From positions 765,415 to 829,414 of the forward strand of contig NZ_LMKV01000001.1 in NCBI RefSeq assembly GCF_001421665.1: a stretch of DNA of 64,000 nucleotides, written 5' to 3'. Shown here in pieces: positions 23,501 to 32,633 of the stretch. The notes under the pieces were generated by a model that searched no databases, had not been told where the DNA came from, and worked only from the letters and a program-made list of their open reading frames with translations. This stretch comes from Sphingobium sp. Leaf26 (GTDB taxonomy: Bacteria > Pseudomonadota > Alphaproteobacteria > Sphingomonadales > Sphingomonadaceae). The translations under genes and the position numbers were made by a program. The number at the start of each line of letters is the position of its first letter. The stretch's first letter is position 1.

Positions 23501-25402
23501 TTATGCCTTGTTGTTTTCGTCGACTTCCGAGAATTCGGCGTCGACGACATCGTCGTCAGCCTTGGGCGCGTCAGCACCCGGAGCCGCCGCATTGGCCTGC
23601 TCCTTCTCGTAGATCGCCTGGCCCAGCTTCATCGCGACTGTGGCGAGTTCCTGCGCCTTGGTCTTCATCGCTTCGGCGTCGCCGCCTTCGATCGCAGACT
23701 TGGTGTCCGCGATCGCCGCTTCGATTTCGCCCTTCAGCGATGCGTCGACCTTGTCGCCATGTTCGGCCAGTTGCGCTTCGGTCGTGTGGACCAGGCTTTC
23801 GGCGTTGTTCTTCGCCTCGGCCGCCTCACGGCGCTTCTTGTCGTCTTCGGCGAAACGCTCGGCATCCTTGACCATCTGGTCGATGTCGGAGTCGCTCAGG
23901 CCACCCGACGCCTGAATGCGGATCTGCTGTTCCTTGCCGGTGCCCTTGTCCTTGGCGCTGACATTCACAAGCCCGTTGGCGTCGATGTCGAACGTGACTT
24001 CGATCTGCGGCACGCCGCGCGGCGCGGGCGGAATGCCGAGCAGGTCGAACTGGCCGAGGATCTTGTTGTCCGCCGCCATTTCACGCTCGCCCTGGAACAC
24101 GCGGATCGTCACCGCCTGCTGATTGTCATCGGCGGTCGAATAGACCTGGCTCTTCTTGGCGGGGATGGTGGTGTTGCGGTCGATCATGCGGGTGAACACG
24201 CCACCCAGCGTTTCGATGCCGAGGCTCAGCGGGGTCACGTCGAGCAGCAGCACGTCCTTGACGTCGCCCTGAAGCACGCCCGCCTGGATCGCCGCGCCCA
24301 TGGCGACGACTTCGTCCGGGTTCACGCCGGTATGCGGTTCCTTGCCGAAGAATTCCTTCACGGCTTCGCGCACCTTGGGCATGCGGGTCATGCCGCCGAC
24401 AAGGACGACTTCGCTGATCTCGCTCGCCGAAACGCCCGCGTCGGCCATCGCCTTCTTGCAGGGTTCCATCGTACGCTTGATGAGGTCGGCGACCAGACGC
24501 TCCAGATCGGCGCGGGTGATCGTCTTCACCAGATGCTTGGGACCATTTTGGTCAGCGGTAATGAAGGGCAGGTTGACTTCGGTGGTCTGCGCCGAGGACA
24601 GTTCGATCTTCGCCTTTTCAGCGGCTTCCTTCAGACGCTGGAGCGCCAGCTTGTCCTTGGTCAGGTCGATGCTCTCGGCCTTCTTGAAGTCTTCGGCCAG
24701 ATACTGAACCAGCTTGGCGTCGAAATCTTCGCCGCCCAGGAAGGTGTCGCCGTTGGTCGACTTCACTTCGAACACGCCGTCGCCGATTTCGAGGATCGAA
24801 ATGTCGAAGGTGCCTCCGCCAAGGTCATAGACCGCGATCGTCTTGCCGTCCTGCTTGTCGAGGCCATAGGCCAAAGCCGCCGCAGTCGGTTCGTTGATGA
24901 TGCGCAGCACTTCCAGACCCGCGATCTGGCCGGCGTCCTTGGTCGCCTGACGCTGGGCGTCGTTGAAGTAAGCGGGCACGGTGATGACCGCCTGCGTCAC
25001 GGTTTCGCCCAGATAGGACTCGGCCGTTTCCTTCATCTTCTGAAGCGTGAAGGCACTGATCTGCGACGGGCTATACTGCTCGCCACCGGCCTTGACCCAG
25101 GCGTCGCCATTCGGACCCTTGGCAATGTCGTAGGGAACGAGTTCCATGTCCTTCTTGGTCAACGGATCGTCGAAGCGGCGGCCGATCAGGCGCTTTACCG
25201 CGAAAATCGTGTTGTCCGGATTGGTGACCGCCTGGCGCTTGGCCGGCTGGCCGATCAGACGCTCGCCATCCTTGGCGAAGGCGACGATCGAGGGCGTGGT
25301 CCGCGCCCCTTCCGCATTTTCGATGACCTTGGGCTTGCCGCCGTCCATGACAGCGACACAGCTATTGGTGGTACCCAGATCGATCCCGATTACTTTTGCC
25401 AT
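23501..25402 (-). CDS. dnaK: Molecular chaperone DnaK (Hsp70)
   Basis: 633 residues. Hsp70 signatures are in order: [14 protein letters not shown] (phosphate 1), [14 protein letters not shown] (phosphate 2), [16 protein letters not shown] (adenosine site), then the substrate-binding domain from about residue 385 and a helical lid. It ends in an acidic [18 protein letters not shown] tail that recruits co-chaperones. The ATG at 25402 is chosen, preceded by AGAGGAAGAG; seven upstream codons are dropped. No CIRCE element is visible upstream. A CTTGCC and TATGGG pair 17 bases apart (minus strand, 25445-25473) is a weak promoter candidate. Confidence 0.97.
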   Translation of the reverse strand: MAKVIGIDLGTTNSCVAVMDGGKPKVIENAEGARTTPSIVAFAKDGERLIGQPAKRQAVTNPDNTIFAVKRLIGRRFDDPLTKKDMELVPYDIAKGPNGDAWVKAGGEQYSPSQISAFTLQKMKETAESYLGETVTQAVITVPAYFNDAQRQATKDAGQIAGLEVLRIINEPTAAALAYGLDKQDGKTIAVYDLGGGTFDISILEIGDGVFEVKSTNGDTFLGGEDFDAKLVQYLAEDFKKAESIDLTKDKLALQRLKEAAEKAKIELSSAQTTEVNLPFITADQNGPKHLVKTITRADLERLVADLIKRTMEPCKKAMADAGVSASEISEVVLVGGMTRMPKVREAVKEFFGKEPHTGVNPDEVVAMGAAIQAGVLQGDVKDVLLLDVTPLSLGIETLGGVFTRMIDRNTTIPAKKSQVYSTADDNQQAVTIRVFQGEREMAADNKILGQFDLLGIPPAPRGVPQIEVTFDIDANGLVNVSAKDKGTGKEQQIRIQASGGLSDSDIDQMVKDAERFAEDDKKRREAAEAKNNAESLVHTTEAQLAEHGDKVDASLKGEIEAAIADTKSAIEGGDAEAMKTKAQELATVAMKLGQAIYEKEQANAAAPGADAPKADDDVVDAEFSEVDENNKA

Positions 25403-25576
25403 CTCTTCCTCTTGTAACCCCAAATATATTCAGCGGTTGACGGCCCCATACCTCACAGTAGCGTCAAGGCAAGGCCGGTTTGCATGGCGGATATAGGCGC
25501 GGTTCCGCTTGGCACAAGACGCTGGGGCGATTAGCGTCCGGATCGACCGGAAACGAGACAAGTTATGGAGTGTCGG

Positions 25577-26050
25577 ATGCGCGCGCGCTTTGCCCTTTTC
25601 GCCCTGGTGGCTCCTTTGGCGCTCAGCGCCTGCGGCGACCCCGCGCCTTCCTATATCGACCAGGCCTGGGTACGCCTGTCACCCAACAAGGATATGCCGT
25701 CGGCCGGCTATTTCGTCGTCCACGGCGGCGATGCCGGCGTGCAGTTGCGCGGCGTGCTGACCGACTATGCGCTCAAGGTCGAAATGCACGAGACGATCAG
25801 CAAGGACGGCATGACCACGATGGAGCGGGTCGAGAGCGTCGACGTGCCGCCCAAGGGCCAGGTCGCCTTCGCGCCGGGCGGCAAGCATCTGATGATCTGG
25901 GGCGTCAATGACACGGCGATCAGCCGGGGCAAGATGCAGTTCACCTTCCTGATGGGCAATGGCGACCGGTTGCTGGTGGACGCGGTGATCCGCAAGCCGG
26001 AGGCGGCGGGCGCGCCCGCGCCCAAGGCGGAAGGGCATGAGGGGCATTGA
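25577..26050 (+). CDS. PCuAC-like copper chaperone lipoprotein
   Basis: 157 residues. The N-terminus MRARFALFALVAPLALSAC ends in a lipobox (LSAC before Gly), so it is a predicted lipoprotein facing the periplasm. The body resembles PCuAC-domain proteins that deliver Cu(I) to cytochrome oxidase. Met and His ligands are spread as KVEMHE, DGMTTME and GKHLMIWG. The tail EGHEGH adds two more His. The start at 25577 is preferred over 25565 because GGAG lies six bases before it. The stop overlaps the start of the next gene (TTGA), implying coupling. The neighbour is not a cytochrome oxidase gene, so the copper role rests on domain resemblance only. Confidence 0.75.
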   Translation: MRARFALFALVAPLALSACGDPAPSYIDQAWVRLSPNKDMPSAGYFVVHGGDAGVQLRGVLTDYALKVEMHETISKDGMTTMERVESVDVPPKGQVAFAPGGKHLMIWGVNDTAISRGKMQFTFLMGNGDRLLVDAVIRKPEAAGAPAPKAEGHEGH

Positions 26051-26505
26051 CCAGCCGCGCGCTGACGGCACAGGAGATCGCGCTGGCGCAGGGGGTGTTC
26101 GGCGCCGCGATCGACTATGGCCGGGTGCGGGTGCATGAGCGCAAATGGTGGCCGCTCCAGCCCAGGGGCGTGACGATGGCCCCGGATGGCGACCTGTGGT
26201 TTCATCCTGATGGCGGCCTGTTCTGCGCGGATTTTTGTGAGGGGCCGCCGCATGTGCAGGGGCATTTCATCCATGAGATGACCCATGTTTGGCAGGCGCA
26301 GCGGTCGGGCAAGTGGTGGCTGCCGCTGATGCGCCATCCCTTTTGCCGCTATAGTTATGACGTCGTGCCGGGGCGGCCGTTCTCGCATTACGGGATCGAG
26401 CAGCAGGCGGAGATCGTGCGCCATGCGTTTCTGCTGCGGCGGGGCGTCGCGGTGGCGGGAAAGCCGGGGTTGGATGTGTATGAGGGGGTGTTGCCCTTTG
26501 GTTGA
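26047..26505 (+). CDS. Small HExxH zinc-metallopeptidase-like protein (Vgr-related/DUF4157-like)
   Basis: 152 residues with a TTG start overlapping the stop of the upstream lipoprotein gene. The key feature is HEMTHVWQ with His76, Glu77 and His80, the zinc-binding core of gluzincin-like folds. It is preceded by a region rich in Trp and His (WFHPDGGLFC). No signal peptide is visible. Similar short proteins are often annotated as Vgr-related, but no type VI secretion gene is nearby. Whether it is an active protease is unknown; a third zinc ligand, possibly Glu in IEQQAEIVRH, cannot be proven by eye. Confidence 0.6.
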   Translation: MTSRALTAQEIALAQGVFGAAIDYGRVRVHERKWWPLQPRGVTMAPDGDLWFHPDGGLFCADFCEGPPHVQGHFIHEMTHVWQAQRSGKWWLPLMRHPFCRYSYDVVPGRPFSHYGIEQQAEIVRHAFLLRRGVAVAGKPGLDVYEGVLPFG

Positions 26506-26511
26506 AACGGC

Positions 26512-26526
26512 TACCAATATTTGGTA
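26512..26526 (+). promoter_or_regulatory. Candidate ParD operator
   Basis: TACCAA-TAT-TTGGTA is an inverted repeat with six-base arms, starting 25 bases before the antitoxin ATG. Toxin-antitoxin operons are autoregulated at such palindromes by the ParD ribbon-helix-helix domain. Confidence 0.55.
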
Positions 26527-26536
26527 ACATCGCATC

Positions 26537-26779
26537 ATGAGCAGCAAGACCACCTCGATCGCCCTCAGCGATCACTTCCGTGAATTTGCCGAGCGCAAGG
26601 TCAGCGAAGGCCGTTATGGATCGACCAGCGAGGTCGTTCGCGCAGGACTACGTCTGCTGGAGGCGGAAGAGCAAAAACTGGAGCAATTGCGTGCGGCGCT
26701 GATCGAGGGTGAGGAAAGCGGTTTCCTTTCGGACTTTGACATGCGGGCATGGATTGATCGCCGGTTTCCTGAGACGTGA
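26537..26779 (+). CDS. parD: ParD-type antitoxin (ribbon-helix-helix)
   Basis: 80 residues. The N-terminal TSIALSDHFREFAERKVSEG and then GSTSEVVRAGLRLLEAEEQK give the ribbon-helix-helix fold (about 5-48) of the CopG/ParD family. The C-terminal region (about 50-80), rich in Glu, Asp and Trp, would wrap the toxin. It is directly upstream of, and overlapping, the ParE gene by four bases (GTGA). Predicted role: neutralise ParE and repress the operon at the palindrome just upstream. Confidence 0.88.
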   Translation: MSSKTTSIALSDHFREFAERKVSEGRYGSTSEVVRAGLRLLEAEEQKLEQLRAALIEGEESGFLSDFDMRAWIDRRFPET

Positions 26780-27072
26780 CGATTGCCGTCCGTTTCGCCG
26801 CTGCTGCCGAACGCGATCTGGCTGAAATCTCTAATTATACCGAAGCGGAATGGGGTGCGTCGCAGGCCAAGGCCTATCTGGTCGCGATTGCCGATGCGAT
26901 TGATCGGATCGCCGCCTATTCGGGCATTGGTAGCCCGATCAATGATGTTCGCGGCGGATACCGCAAGTTTCGCGTGGAAAGGCACAATATATATTATCGC
27001 CATCGCGGGACGGGCATCGAAATAGTCCGCATCCTGCATCAACGCGCGGATCATCCGCCAAAGCTGCAATAA
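26776..27072 (+). CDS. parE: ParE-type toxin (RelE/ParE superfamily)
   Basis: 98 residues with a GTG start overlapping the antitoxin stop. VRFAAAAERDLAEISNYTEA, a middle helix pair, FRVERHNIYYRH and IEIVRILHQRADH are the conserved ParE features. Characterised members inhibit DNA gyrase; activity here is inferred. The gene is full length and ends at a terminator shared with the convergent small membrane protein gene. Confidence 0.88.
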   Translation: MTIAVRFAAAAERDLAEISNYTEAEWGASQAKAYLVAIADAIDRIAAYSGIGSPINDVRGGYRKFRVERHNIYYRHRGTGIEIVRILHQRADHPPKLQ

Positions 27073-27100
27073 GAAGGGCGGACCTTTCGGCCCGCCCTTC
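27073..27100. terminator. Terminator between parE and the convergent small membrane protein gene
   Basis: GAAGGGCGG (27073-27081) pairs with CCGCCCTTC (27092-27100) around ten bases that include CTTTCGG. T-rich bases follow on the plus strand. Confidence 0.75.
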
Positions 27101-27125
27101 CTGATTTCTCAATAGTTGATCGCGA

Positions 27126-27392
27126 TCAACATAACTCTCTGCAAACATAGGCTGTTGGGAATGCTACAAAACTTGCAAAGCAAAACCCAATCCCCAGCCC
27201 GATTCCTGCCCAAGAGTCCTCGAAGCCCTTTACCCCATAAAGCAACCAAACTTCACCCGCGAAAACGATCATCACAATGATTGACACAACCAAGGCAATA
27301 AAAAAATGATTGGTTTTTAACCATCTGCATCCTGCCACCGTTAGGAACGGCGGCAGGATAACAAAGTGAATCCAAAACCAAATTTCGCTCAA
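27126..27392 (-). CDS. Small hydrophobic membrane protein of unknown function
   Basis: 88 residues with three likely membrane helices (about 5-20, 29-50 and 65-83), [13 protein letters not shown] being the first. The TTG start overlaps the sdhA stop (TTGA), so it would be translated after sdhA. Codons are noticeably AT-richer than the genes around it (for example TTT, AAT, AAA and GTT are frequent), suggesting recent acquisition or weak selection. Position after sdhA is where sdhB would normally be found, but nothing here resembles the SdhB iron-sulfur subunit. No family recognised. Confidence 0.5.
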   Translation of the reverse strand: MSEIWFWIHFVILPPFLTVAGCRWLKTNHFFIALVVSIIVMIVFAGEVWLLYGVKGFEDSWAGIGLGIGFCFASFVAFPTAYVCRELC

Positions 27393-29191
27393 TAGACCCG
27401 CGCCTTGGGCTTCACATATTCGGCTTCGTCGGTCATCGTATAGTCGTGGACCGGACGATAATCGAGCGTCACCTTGCCGCCCGAACCGCCCCAGCCTTCG
27501 AACCAGCTGATGCTGTGCTTCATCCAGTTGTCGTCGTCGCGGTTCGGGAAATCCTCATGCGCGTGGGCGCCACGCGATTCCTTGCGCGCTTCGGCGCTTT
27601 CGATCGTGCAGATCGCCTGGCTGACCAGATTGTCCAGTTCCAGCGTTTCAATGAGGTCGGTGTTCCAGATCAGCGAACGGTCAGTGACCTTGACGTCCTG
27701 CAAACGCTTGTTGACCGCCTGCATCTGGGTCACGCCTTCGGACAGCAGCGCGCTGTCGCGGAACACGGCGGCGTGCTTCTGCATGGTGCGCTGCATGTCC
27801 AGGCGGATGTCCGCCGTCGGCGTGCCGCCCTTCGCATTACGATAATGGTCCAGACGCGACAGCGCCAGATCGGCCGCATCGGCGGGCAGCGCCTTGTGCG
27901 GGGCGTTGGGCTTGAGGTTGTCCTTGAGGAACAGGCCGGTGGCGCGGCCGAATACGACAAGGTCGATCAGCGAGTTGGAGCCGAGGCGGTTTGCGCCATG
28001 GACCGACACGCAGGCCGCTTCGCCCACGGCGAACAGACCCTTCACGACCACTTCGGGATCGTCGCCGACCTTCGTCACGACCTGGCCATGATAATTGCAG
28101 GGGATGCCGCCCATATTGTAATGGACGGTCGGCGTCACCGGCAGCGGCTGGCGGGTCAGGTCGACACCCGCGAAAATCTTGCCGCTTTCGGTGATGCCGG
28201 GCAGCCGTTCGGCCAGCACCTTGGGATCGATATGGTCGAGGTGCAGGAAGATATGATCCTTATGCTCGCCGACACCGCGCCCTTCGCGCATTTCCAGCGC
28301 CATCGAACGGGACACGACGTCGCGCGACGCCAGATCCTTGGCCGAGGGAGCATAGCGTTCCATGAAACGCTCGCCTTCGGAGTTGGTGAGGTAGCCGCCC
28401 TCGCCCCGCGCGCCTTCGGTGATCAGCACGCCCGCGCCATAGATGCCGGTCGGGTGGAACTGCACGAACTCCAGATCCTGGAGCGGCAGGCCCGCGCGCA
28501 GCACCATGCCGCCGCCGTCGCCGGTGCAGCTATGCGCCGATGTCGCGGAGAAGTAAGCGCGGCCATAACCGCCCGTCGCCAGCACGACCGCATGGCTGCG
28601 GAAGCGGTGGATCGAACCATCTTCCATACAGATGGCGATGACGCCGCGACATTCGCCATTTTCCATGATGAGGTCGATGGCGAAATATTCGATGTAGAAG
28701 TCCGCGTCGTATTTCAGCGACTGTTGATAGAGCGCATGCAGCATCGCGTGGCCGGTACGGTCGGCCGCGGCGCAGGTGCGCTGCACCGGCGGGCCGGCGC
28801 CCATATTCTGCATATGGCCGCCGAACGGGCGCTGATAGATCGTCCCGTCCTGGTTCCTGCTGAACGGCACGCCGGCATGTTCCAGCTCGATCACGGCCGC
28901 GGGCGCTTCGCGCACCATATATTCGATGGCGTCCTGATCGCCCAGCCAGTCGGACCCCTTGACGGTGTCGTACATATGCCAGGTCCAGTGGTCGGGGCTG
29001 TTGTTGCCCAGCGACGCGGCGATGCCGCCCTGCGCCGCAACGGTGTGCGACCGGGTGGGGAACAATTTGGTGATGCAGGCGGTCTTGAGGCCCGCTTCGG
29101 CGCTGCCCATGGTCGCGCGCAGGCCGGAGCCGCCGGCGCCCACGACGACCGTGTCGTAGGTGTGGTCGATGATCTTATAGGCTTCGGTCAT
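27389..29191 (-). CDS. sdhA: Succinate dehydrogenase flavoprotein subunit
   Basis: 600 residues; catalytic flavoprotein of complex II, oxidising succinate to fumarate. The dinucleotide loop [12 protein letters not shown] is at about 15-26. The covalent-FAD histidine is His49 in [18 protein letters not shown]. Active-site landmarks include [11 protein letters not shown] and [14 protein letters not shown], with a C-terminal domain ending [10 protein letters not shown] and VKPKARVY. Its start overlaps the end of sdhD by four bases, so sdhC, sdhD and sdhA are translationally chained. sdhB is not in the window. Confidence 0.97.
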   Translation of the reverse strand: MTEAYKIIDHTYDTVVVGAGGSGLRATMGSAEAGLKTACITKLFPTRSHTVAAQGGIAASLGNNSPDHWTWHMYDTVKGSDWLGDQDAIEYMVREAPAAVIELEHAGVPFSRNQDGTIYQRPFGGHMQNMGAGPPVQRTCAAADRTGHAMLHALYQQSLKYDADFYIEYFAIDLIMENGECRGVIAICMEDGSIHRFRSHAVVLATGGYGRAYFSATSAHSCTGDGGGMVLRAGLPLQDLEFVQFHPTGIYGAGVLITEGARGEGGYLTNSEGERFMERYAPSAKDLASRDVVSRSMALEMREGRGVGEHKDHIFLHLDHIDPKVLAERLPGITESGKIFAGVDLTRQPLPVTPTVHYNMGGIPCNYHGQVVTKVGDDPEVVVKGLFAVGEAACVSVHGANRLGSNSLIDLVVFGRATGLFLKDNLKPNAPHKALPADAADLALSRLDHYRNAKGGTPTADIRLDMQRTMQKHAAVFRDSALLSEGVTQMQAVNKRLQDVKVTDRSLIWNTDLIETLELDNLVSQAICTIESAEARKESRGAHAHEDFPNRDDDNWMKHSISWFEGWGGSGGKVTLDYRPVHDYTMTDEAEYVKPKARVY

Positions 29192-29580
29192 GGCTTGACG
29201 ACCCCAATGAAGGCGATCTTGGCGATCGCGAAGATACCCGCGGCCGCGCCGCCAAAGGCATAGAAATTCAGCACCAGCATGGAGAAAAAGGCCAGACCCT
29301 TGTCATGGACATAGTCCTCCAGCATCACCTGCATGCCAATGCGCAGGTGCATGAAGATGCTGACCACCATCAGCATCAGCGGCACAGCGACCAGCGGATT
29401 GGAAATCCAGCTAACGACGCTTTCATAATCCAGGCCGGGCAGGCTGAGCAGGCTGAACAGCAGCCACAGCGTCAGCAGCAGATTGCCGACGGCGGTGTAG
29501 CGCTGCGCCAGCCAGTGATGCGCGCCATGCTTGGCGGAGCCGAGGCCGCGAACGCGACCGATGCCAGTACCGGTACCCAT
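29188..29580 (-). CDS. sdhD: Succinate dehydrogenase membrane anchor subunit
   Basis: 130 residues with three predicted membrane helices (about 30-50, 61-82 and 100-124). His78 in [15 protein letters not shown] is the expected haem b ligand and Asp89/Tyr90 the quinone-site pair. The start at 29580 overlaps the stop of sdhC (ATGA), a better choice than an upstream extension into sdhC. With SdhC it anchors complex II to the inner membrane and reduces ubiquinone. Confidence 0.93.
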   Translation of the reverse strand: MGTGTGIGRVRGLGSAKHGAHHWLAQRYTAVGNLLLTLWLLFSLLSLPGLDYESVVSWISNPLVAVPLMLMVVSIFMHLRIGMQVMLEDYVHDKGLAFFSMLVLNFYAFGGAAAGIFAIAKIAFIGVVKP

Positions 29581-29975
29581 CAGAGCGCCTTTCCGAAGAT
29601 GGTGAGCCAGACGAAGCCGGTCGTGAGCAACGACAGGATGAAGGTCGCGATCGACCACATCTTGTTGTTCTTCAGTTCGTAACCCGCGCCCATATCGAGC
29701 ACGAAATGGCGAAGGCCGGAGAAGAGATGCTGGAAGAAGAACCAGCTAAGGCCGATCATCACCAGATAGCCGATCGGAGAAGTCGCGCATTTGACGAAGG
29801 TCGCATAAGCCTCCGGACCGGTCGCGGCGGCCATCAGCCACCAGATGAGGCCCAGCGCGCCAGCGGTCGCCAGACCGTTGCCCGTCACGCGGTGCATGAT
29901 GGAGACGGCCATGGCCGGTCCCCATTTCCAGATCGTCAAATGCGGCGAGAGCGGCCGGCTGGTGGAACGCGCCAT
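29580..29975 (-). CDS. sdhC: Succinate dehydrogenase cytochrome b556 subunit
   Basis: 131 residues with three helices. PLSPHLTIWKW near the N-terminus and SIMHRVTGNGL are the family signature around the quinone pocket; HLFSGLRH (His83 and His90) includes the haem ligand. The ATG at 29975 follows AGGGTAGAC. It is the first gene of the sdhCDA chain and is divergent from the chemotaxis-type sensor gene. A stem-loop lies in its leader. Confidence 0.94.
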   Translation of the reverse strand: MARSTSRPLSPHLTIWKWGPAMAVSIMHRVTGNGLATAGALGLIWWLMAAATGPEAYATFVKCATSPIGYLVMIGLSWFFFQHLFSGLRHFVLDMGAGYELKNNKMWSIATFILSLLTTGFVWLTIFGKAL

Positions 29976-30015
29976 GTCTACCCTAGTCCTTAGATACTTG
30001 TCCCTGAGTCCGCTC

Positions 30016-30041
30016 CCCTTAGGAGCGAAGCGCCCTAAGGG
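30016..30041 (-). promoter_or_regulatory. Stem-loop in the sdhC leader
   Basis: CCCTTAGG (30016-30023) and CCTAAGGG (30034-30041) form an eight-base stem with a ten-base loop, about 40 bases upstream of the sdhC ATG. It could be a leader hairpin acting on sdhC translation or mRNA stability, or part of an operator between the divergent genes. Confidence 0.45.
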
Positions 30042-30173
30042 CAAGCAGCGGAAGGCTACAGAAAGTTGCTGATGCTTTTCCGACGATGGCGGTCAGGCAT
30101 AAGAAGTGATTAACCAACCCACGCTAATGATCGAACGCGAACCGATCACGTCATCAGCAAGGGCCGTTCCCGC

Positions 30174-31508
30174 ATGCCGTCCAGTCTCTCTCCCGCCAAC
30201 ATCACGTCGGACTATATGGCGGACTTCGATCCCAGCGGCGCGATCGCCAGCGCGGCCCGCGAAGTGGGCGAACTGATCGAGAAGGATATGGGCAGCGTCG
30301 GCGCGACCTTCTTCACCACCTATATGCGCGAAACCGGGCTTCAGGACCGCCTGAGTCGCACCGTCATCGCCCGGATCGAGCAGGAAGCGGACCGGTATGT
30401 CCGTGAAAAGCTGCTGCATTTTGCGGAAGGACGCTGGGCGCAGTCCGCCGCCGACTGCGTGCGCCATGCCCGCAGGCATGATGTTTCGGTACGATCGGTG
30501 ATGACGGCGGTCGCTGCGGCCAATGAACGCATCACCGACCTTATCTGGGATCGCTGCCACGACGACGGCGTCCGCTGTCGCAAGCTACTGAGCATGATGC
30601 TGCGCATCGCGATGATCGATTCGGGTTTCATGAGCAATGTGCTGGCCACCGATCAGGCAGAAACCCAGCGCGCCGAACGCCAGCGTTACGGCACCCTGTT
30701 CGAACAGCGGATCGTGGGCGAGATAGACGGCGCGTCGAAACTGGGCGAATCGCTGCGCGAGCAGGCCAAGGATGCGTCGGCCGCCACCCGTGGCATGCTG
30801 GGCAAGGCGTCCGAAGTCGCCGCCGCTGCCGAACAGTCCGCCCTTGCCATGCGCGAAGCCGCCCGCACCTCCGCCGGCCTGATCCGCGCGATCGAGGACG
30901 CCCGTACCGAGGTGGAAAGCTCCGCCGAAGTCGCGCGCCGCGCATCGACCCAGTCGGGCGATGCCGTCGCCATGTCGACCACCCTGTCCGAACATGCCAA
31001 GTCGATCGAATCGATCCTGAGCCTGATCCGCGACATTGCCGGGCAGACCAATTTGCTCGCCCTCAACGCGACGATCGAAGCGGCCCGCGCGGGTGACGCC
31101 GGCCGTGGCTTCGCCGTCGTCGCGCAGGAGGTAAAGAGCCTCGCCAACCAGACCGCCCGTGCGACCGACGAGATTGCCAGCAAGATCGCCGACATTCAGG
31201 CATCGACCCGCCAGTCGGTGGAGACCAACGAGCGCATCCGCGACACGGTCGGCGAAGTGCAGGCCAGCGCCGAACGCATCCGCCATGCCATGGACGCGCA
31301 GGCGCAGACCGTCACCATGATCACCGCCGCCGTGGATGAAACCGCGCTGGCCGCCGACTCGATGTCGACCACCATTTCGGCGATCCGTCAGGACACCGAG
31401 GTCGTCGCATCGGAAATCGACCAACTCGAACGCGGCTTCGTCAGCGTCGAAGGCAAGCTTGCCAGCCTGCGCCACGCCTCGTCCGACTTCGGGCGGCAGG
31501 TGGCCTGA
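30174..31508 (+). CDS. Soluble methyl-accepting chemotaxis-type sensor, possibly globin-coupled
   Basis: 444 residues without a transmembrane helix. The N-terminal part (about 15-165) is all-helical and contains [25 protein letters not shown] and [11 protein letters not shown], which resembles a protoglobin sensor domain with a His in the RHARRHD region as possible haem ligand. A long coiled coil follows. The conserved signalling hairpin [20 protein letters not shown] then [19 protein letters not shown] (about 283-325) contacts CheA/CheW in this family. No che genes are adjacent. Predicted role: cytoplasmic oxygen or redox sensing into a chemotaxis-like pathway. The globin assignment is weaker than the MCP one. 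Confidence 0.82.
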   Translation: MPSSLSPANITSDYMADFDPSGAIASAAREVGELIEKDMGSVGATFFTTYMRETGLQDRLSRTVIARIEQEADRYVREKLLHFAEGRWAQSAADCVRHARRHDVSVRSVMTAVAAANERITDLIWDRCHDDGVRCRKLLSMMLRIAMIDSGFMSNVLATDQAETQRAERQRYGTLFEQRIVGEIDGASKLGESLREQAKDASAATRGMLGKASEVAAAAEQSALAMREAARTSAGLIRAIEDARTEVESSAEVARRASTQSGDAVAMSTTLSEHAKSIESILSLIRDIAGQTNLLALNATIEAARAGDAGRGFAVVAQEVKSLANQTARATDEIASKIADIQASTRQSVETNERIRDTVGEVQASAERIRHAMDAQAQTVTMITAAVDETALAADSMSTTISAIRQDTEVVASEIDQLERGFVSVEGKLASLRHASSDFGRQVA

Positions 31509-31626
31509 CGGCCCGAAACGAAAATCCGTGATATCGTCATGCCGGGGCTGACGAACAATGGGGCGTCCCCAAGCCTACACTCCATCCTCCTTCCCCTGCC
31601 CCGTCCGCTGGTCTAAAGGCGGCGGG

Positions 31627-32622
31627 ATGAACGATGTCGCAAACGCAGCCCAAAGCTGGAAAGTCACCCTGCCCTGCACCCGCGCCGAGGCAGAAGCGCT
31701 GGACGGGGACATTGCAGCCTTTGCGATGATGGACCGGCCGCCGGTGCTGATGACCAGCGAGGCTACGCCGGACGACGAGAATGCCTGGCAACTGGACGCC
31801 TATTTCGAAGGCAAGCCCAGTCCTGCCGCGATCAAGCTGCTCAAAACCTTCGTGCCCAGCGCGGCGCGCGTCAAACCGGTCGTGGAAGCGCTACCCGACG
31901 AAGATTGGATCACATTGAGCCAGCAGGGGCTGGAGCCGGTCACGGCCGGTCGCTTCCATGTGCGCAACATCGCGACCGACCCCGAACTGCCCGGCCATGT
32001 CAACCTGCTGATAGAGGCGGGCCGCGCCTTCGGCACCGGGCAGCATGAAACGACCGCCGGTTGCCTCGCCATGCTCGACCGGATGCGCCGGGTGGGCATG
32101 CGATTCCGCCATGTGGCCGATATCGGTACCGGCACCGGCCTGCTCGCCTTCGCGGCGCTGAACCTGTGGCCGCGCGCCCATGCGATCGCGTCGGACATCG
32201 ACGCCGTCGCGGTGGAGATCAGCGCTGAGAATGCCCGCACCAACGGCGTGAAGCTGGGCGACGGGCCAGGTCGGCTGGCGCTGGTCACGGCGGCGGGCGG
32301 CAATCATCCCGCGCTGATCGGCCGGGCGCCCTATGACCTGCTGATCGCCAACATATTGGCCGGGCCGCTGATCGAACTGGCGCCGGCGCTGTGTGCGCTG
32401 GTGGAGGAAGGCGGCAGCATCGTGCTGGCGGGCCTGCTCAACGAACAGGCCGATGCGGTGATCGCCGCCTATCGCGCGCAGGGCATGCGCCTGGCCGAAC
32501 GCAGCGACCGGGGCGACTGGCCGACGCTACGCCTACGCAAACGGCCGGTCATCGGCTGGAAACGCCCGAAACGGATCGACAGCGCGGCGCGCGGCGAAGC
32601 CCCCGGTTTCGGCAGCATCTGA
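31627..32622 (+). CDS. prmA: Ribosomal protein L11 methyltransferase
   Basis: 331 residues. An N-terminal substrate-recognition domain precedes the class I SAM-dependent methyltransferase fold. AFGTGQHETTAGCL and VADIGTGTGLLAFAAL (SAM loop) are PrmA signatures, followed by acidic SDIDAVAV and NILAGPLIELAP (the NxLA motif). It would trimethylate L11. The ATG at 31627 follows AAAGGCGGCGGG; a 23-codon upstream extension is not conserved in appearance. The C-terminal basic tail (KRPKRIDSAAR) is slightly longer than typical. The next gene starts 11 bases later on the same strand. Confidence 0.88.
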   Translation: MNDVANAAQSWKVTLPCTRAEAEALDGDIAAFAMMDRPPVLMTSEATPDDENAWQLDAYFEGKPSPAAIKLLKTFVPSAARVKPVVEALPDEDWITLSQQGLEPVTAGRFHVRNIATDPELPGHVNLLIEAGRAFGTGQHETTAGCLAMLDRMRRVGMRFRHVADIGTGTGLLAFAALNLWPRAHAIASDIDAVAVEISAENARTNGVKLGDGPGRLALVTAAGGNHPALIGRAPYDLLIANILAGPLIELAPALCALVEEGGSIVLAGLLNEQADAVIAAYRAQGMRLAERSDRGDWPTLRLRKRPVIGWKRPKRIDSAARGEAPGFGSI

Positions 32623-32633
32623 AGGAACAGCGC

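Noticed and set aside
25403-25560. CIRCE element upstream of dnaK
   Set aside because: No TTAGCACTC-N9-GAGTGCTAA-like sequence is visible here or upstream of hrcA.
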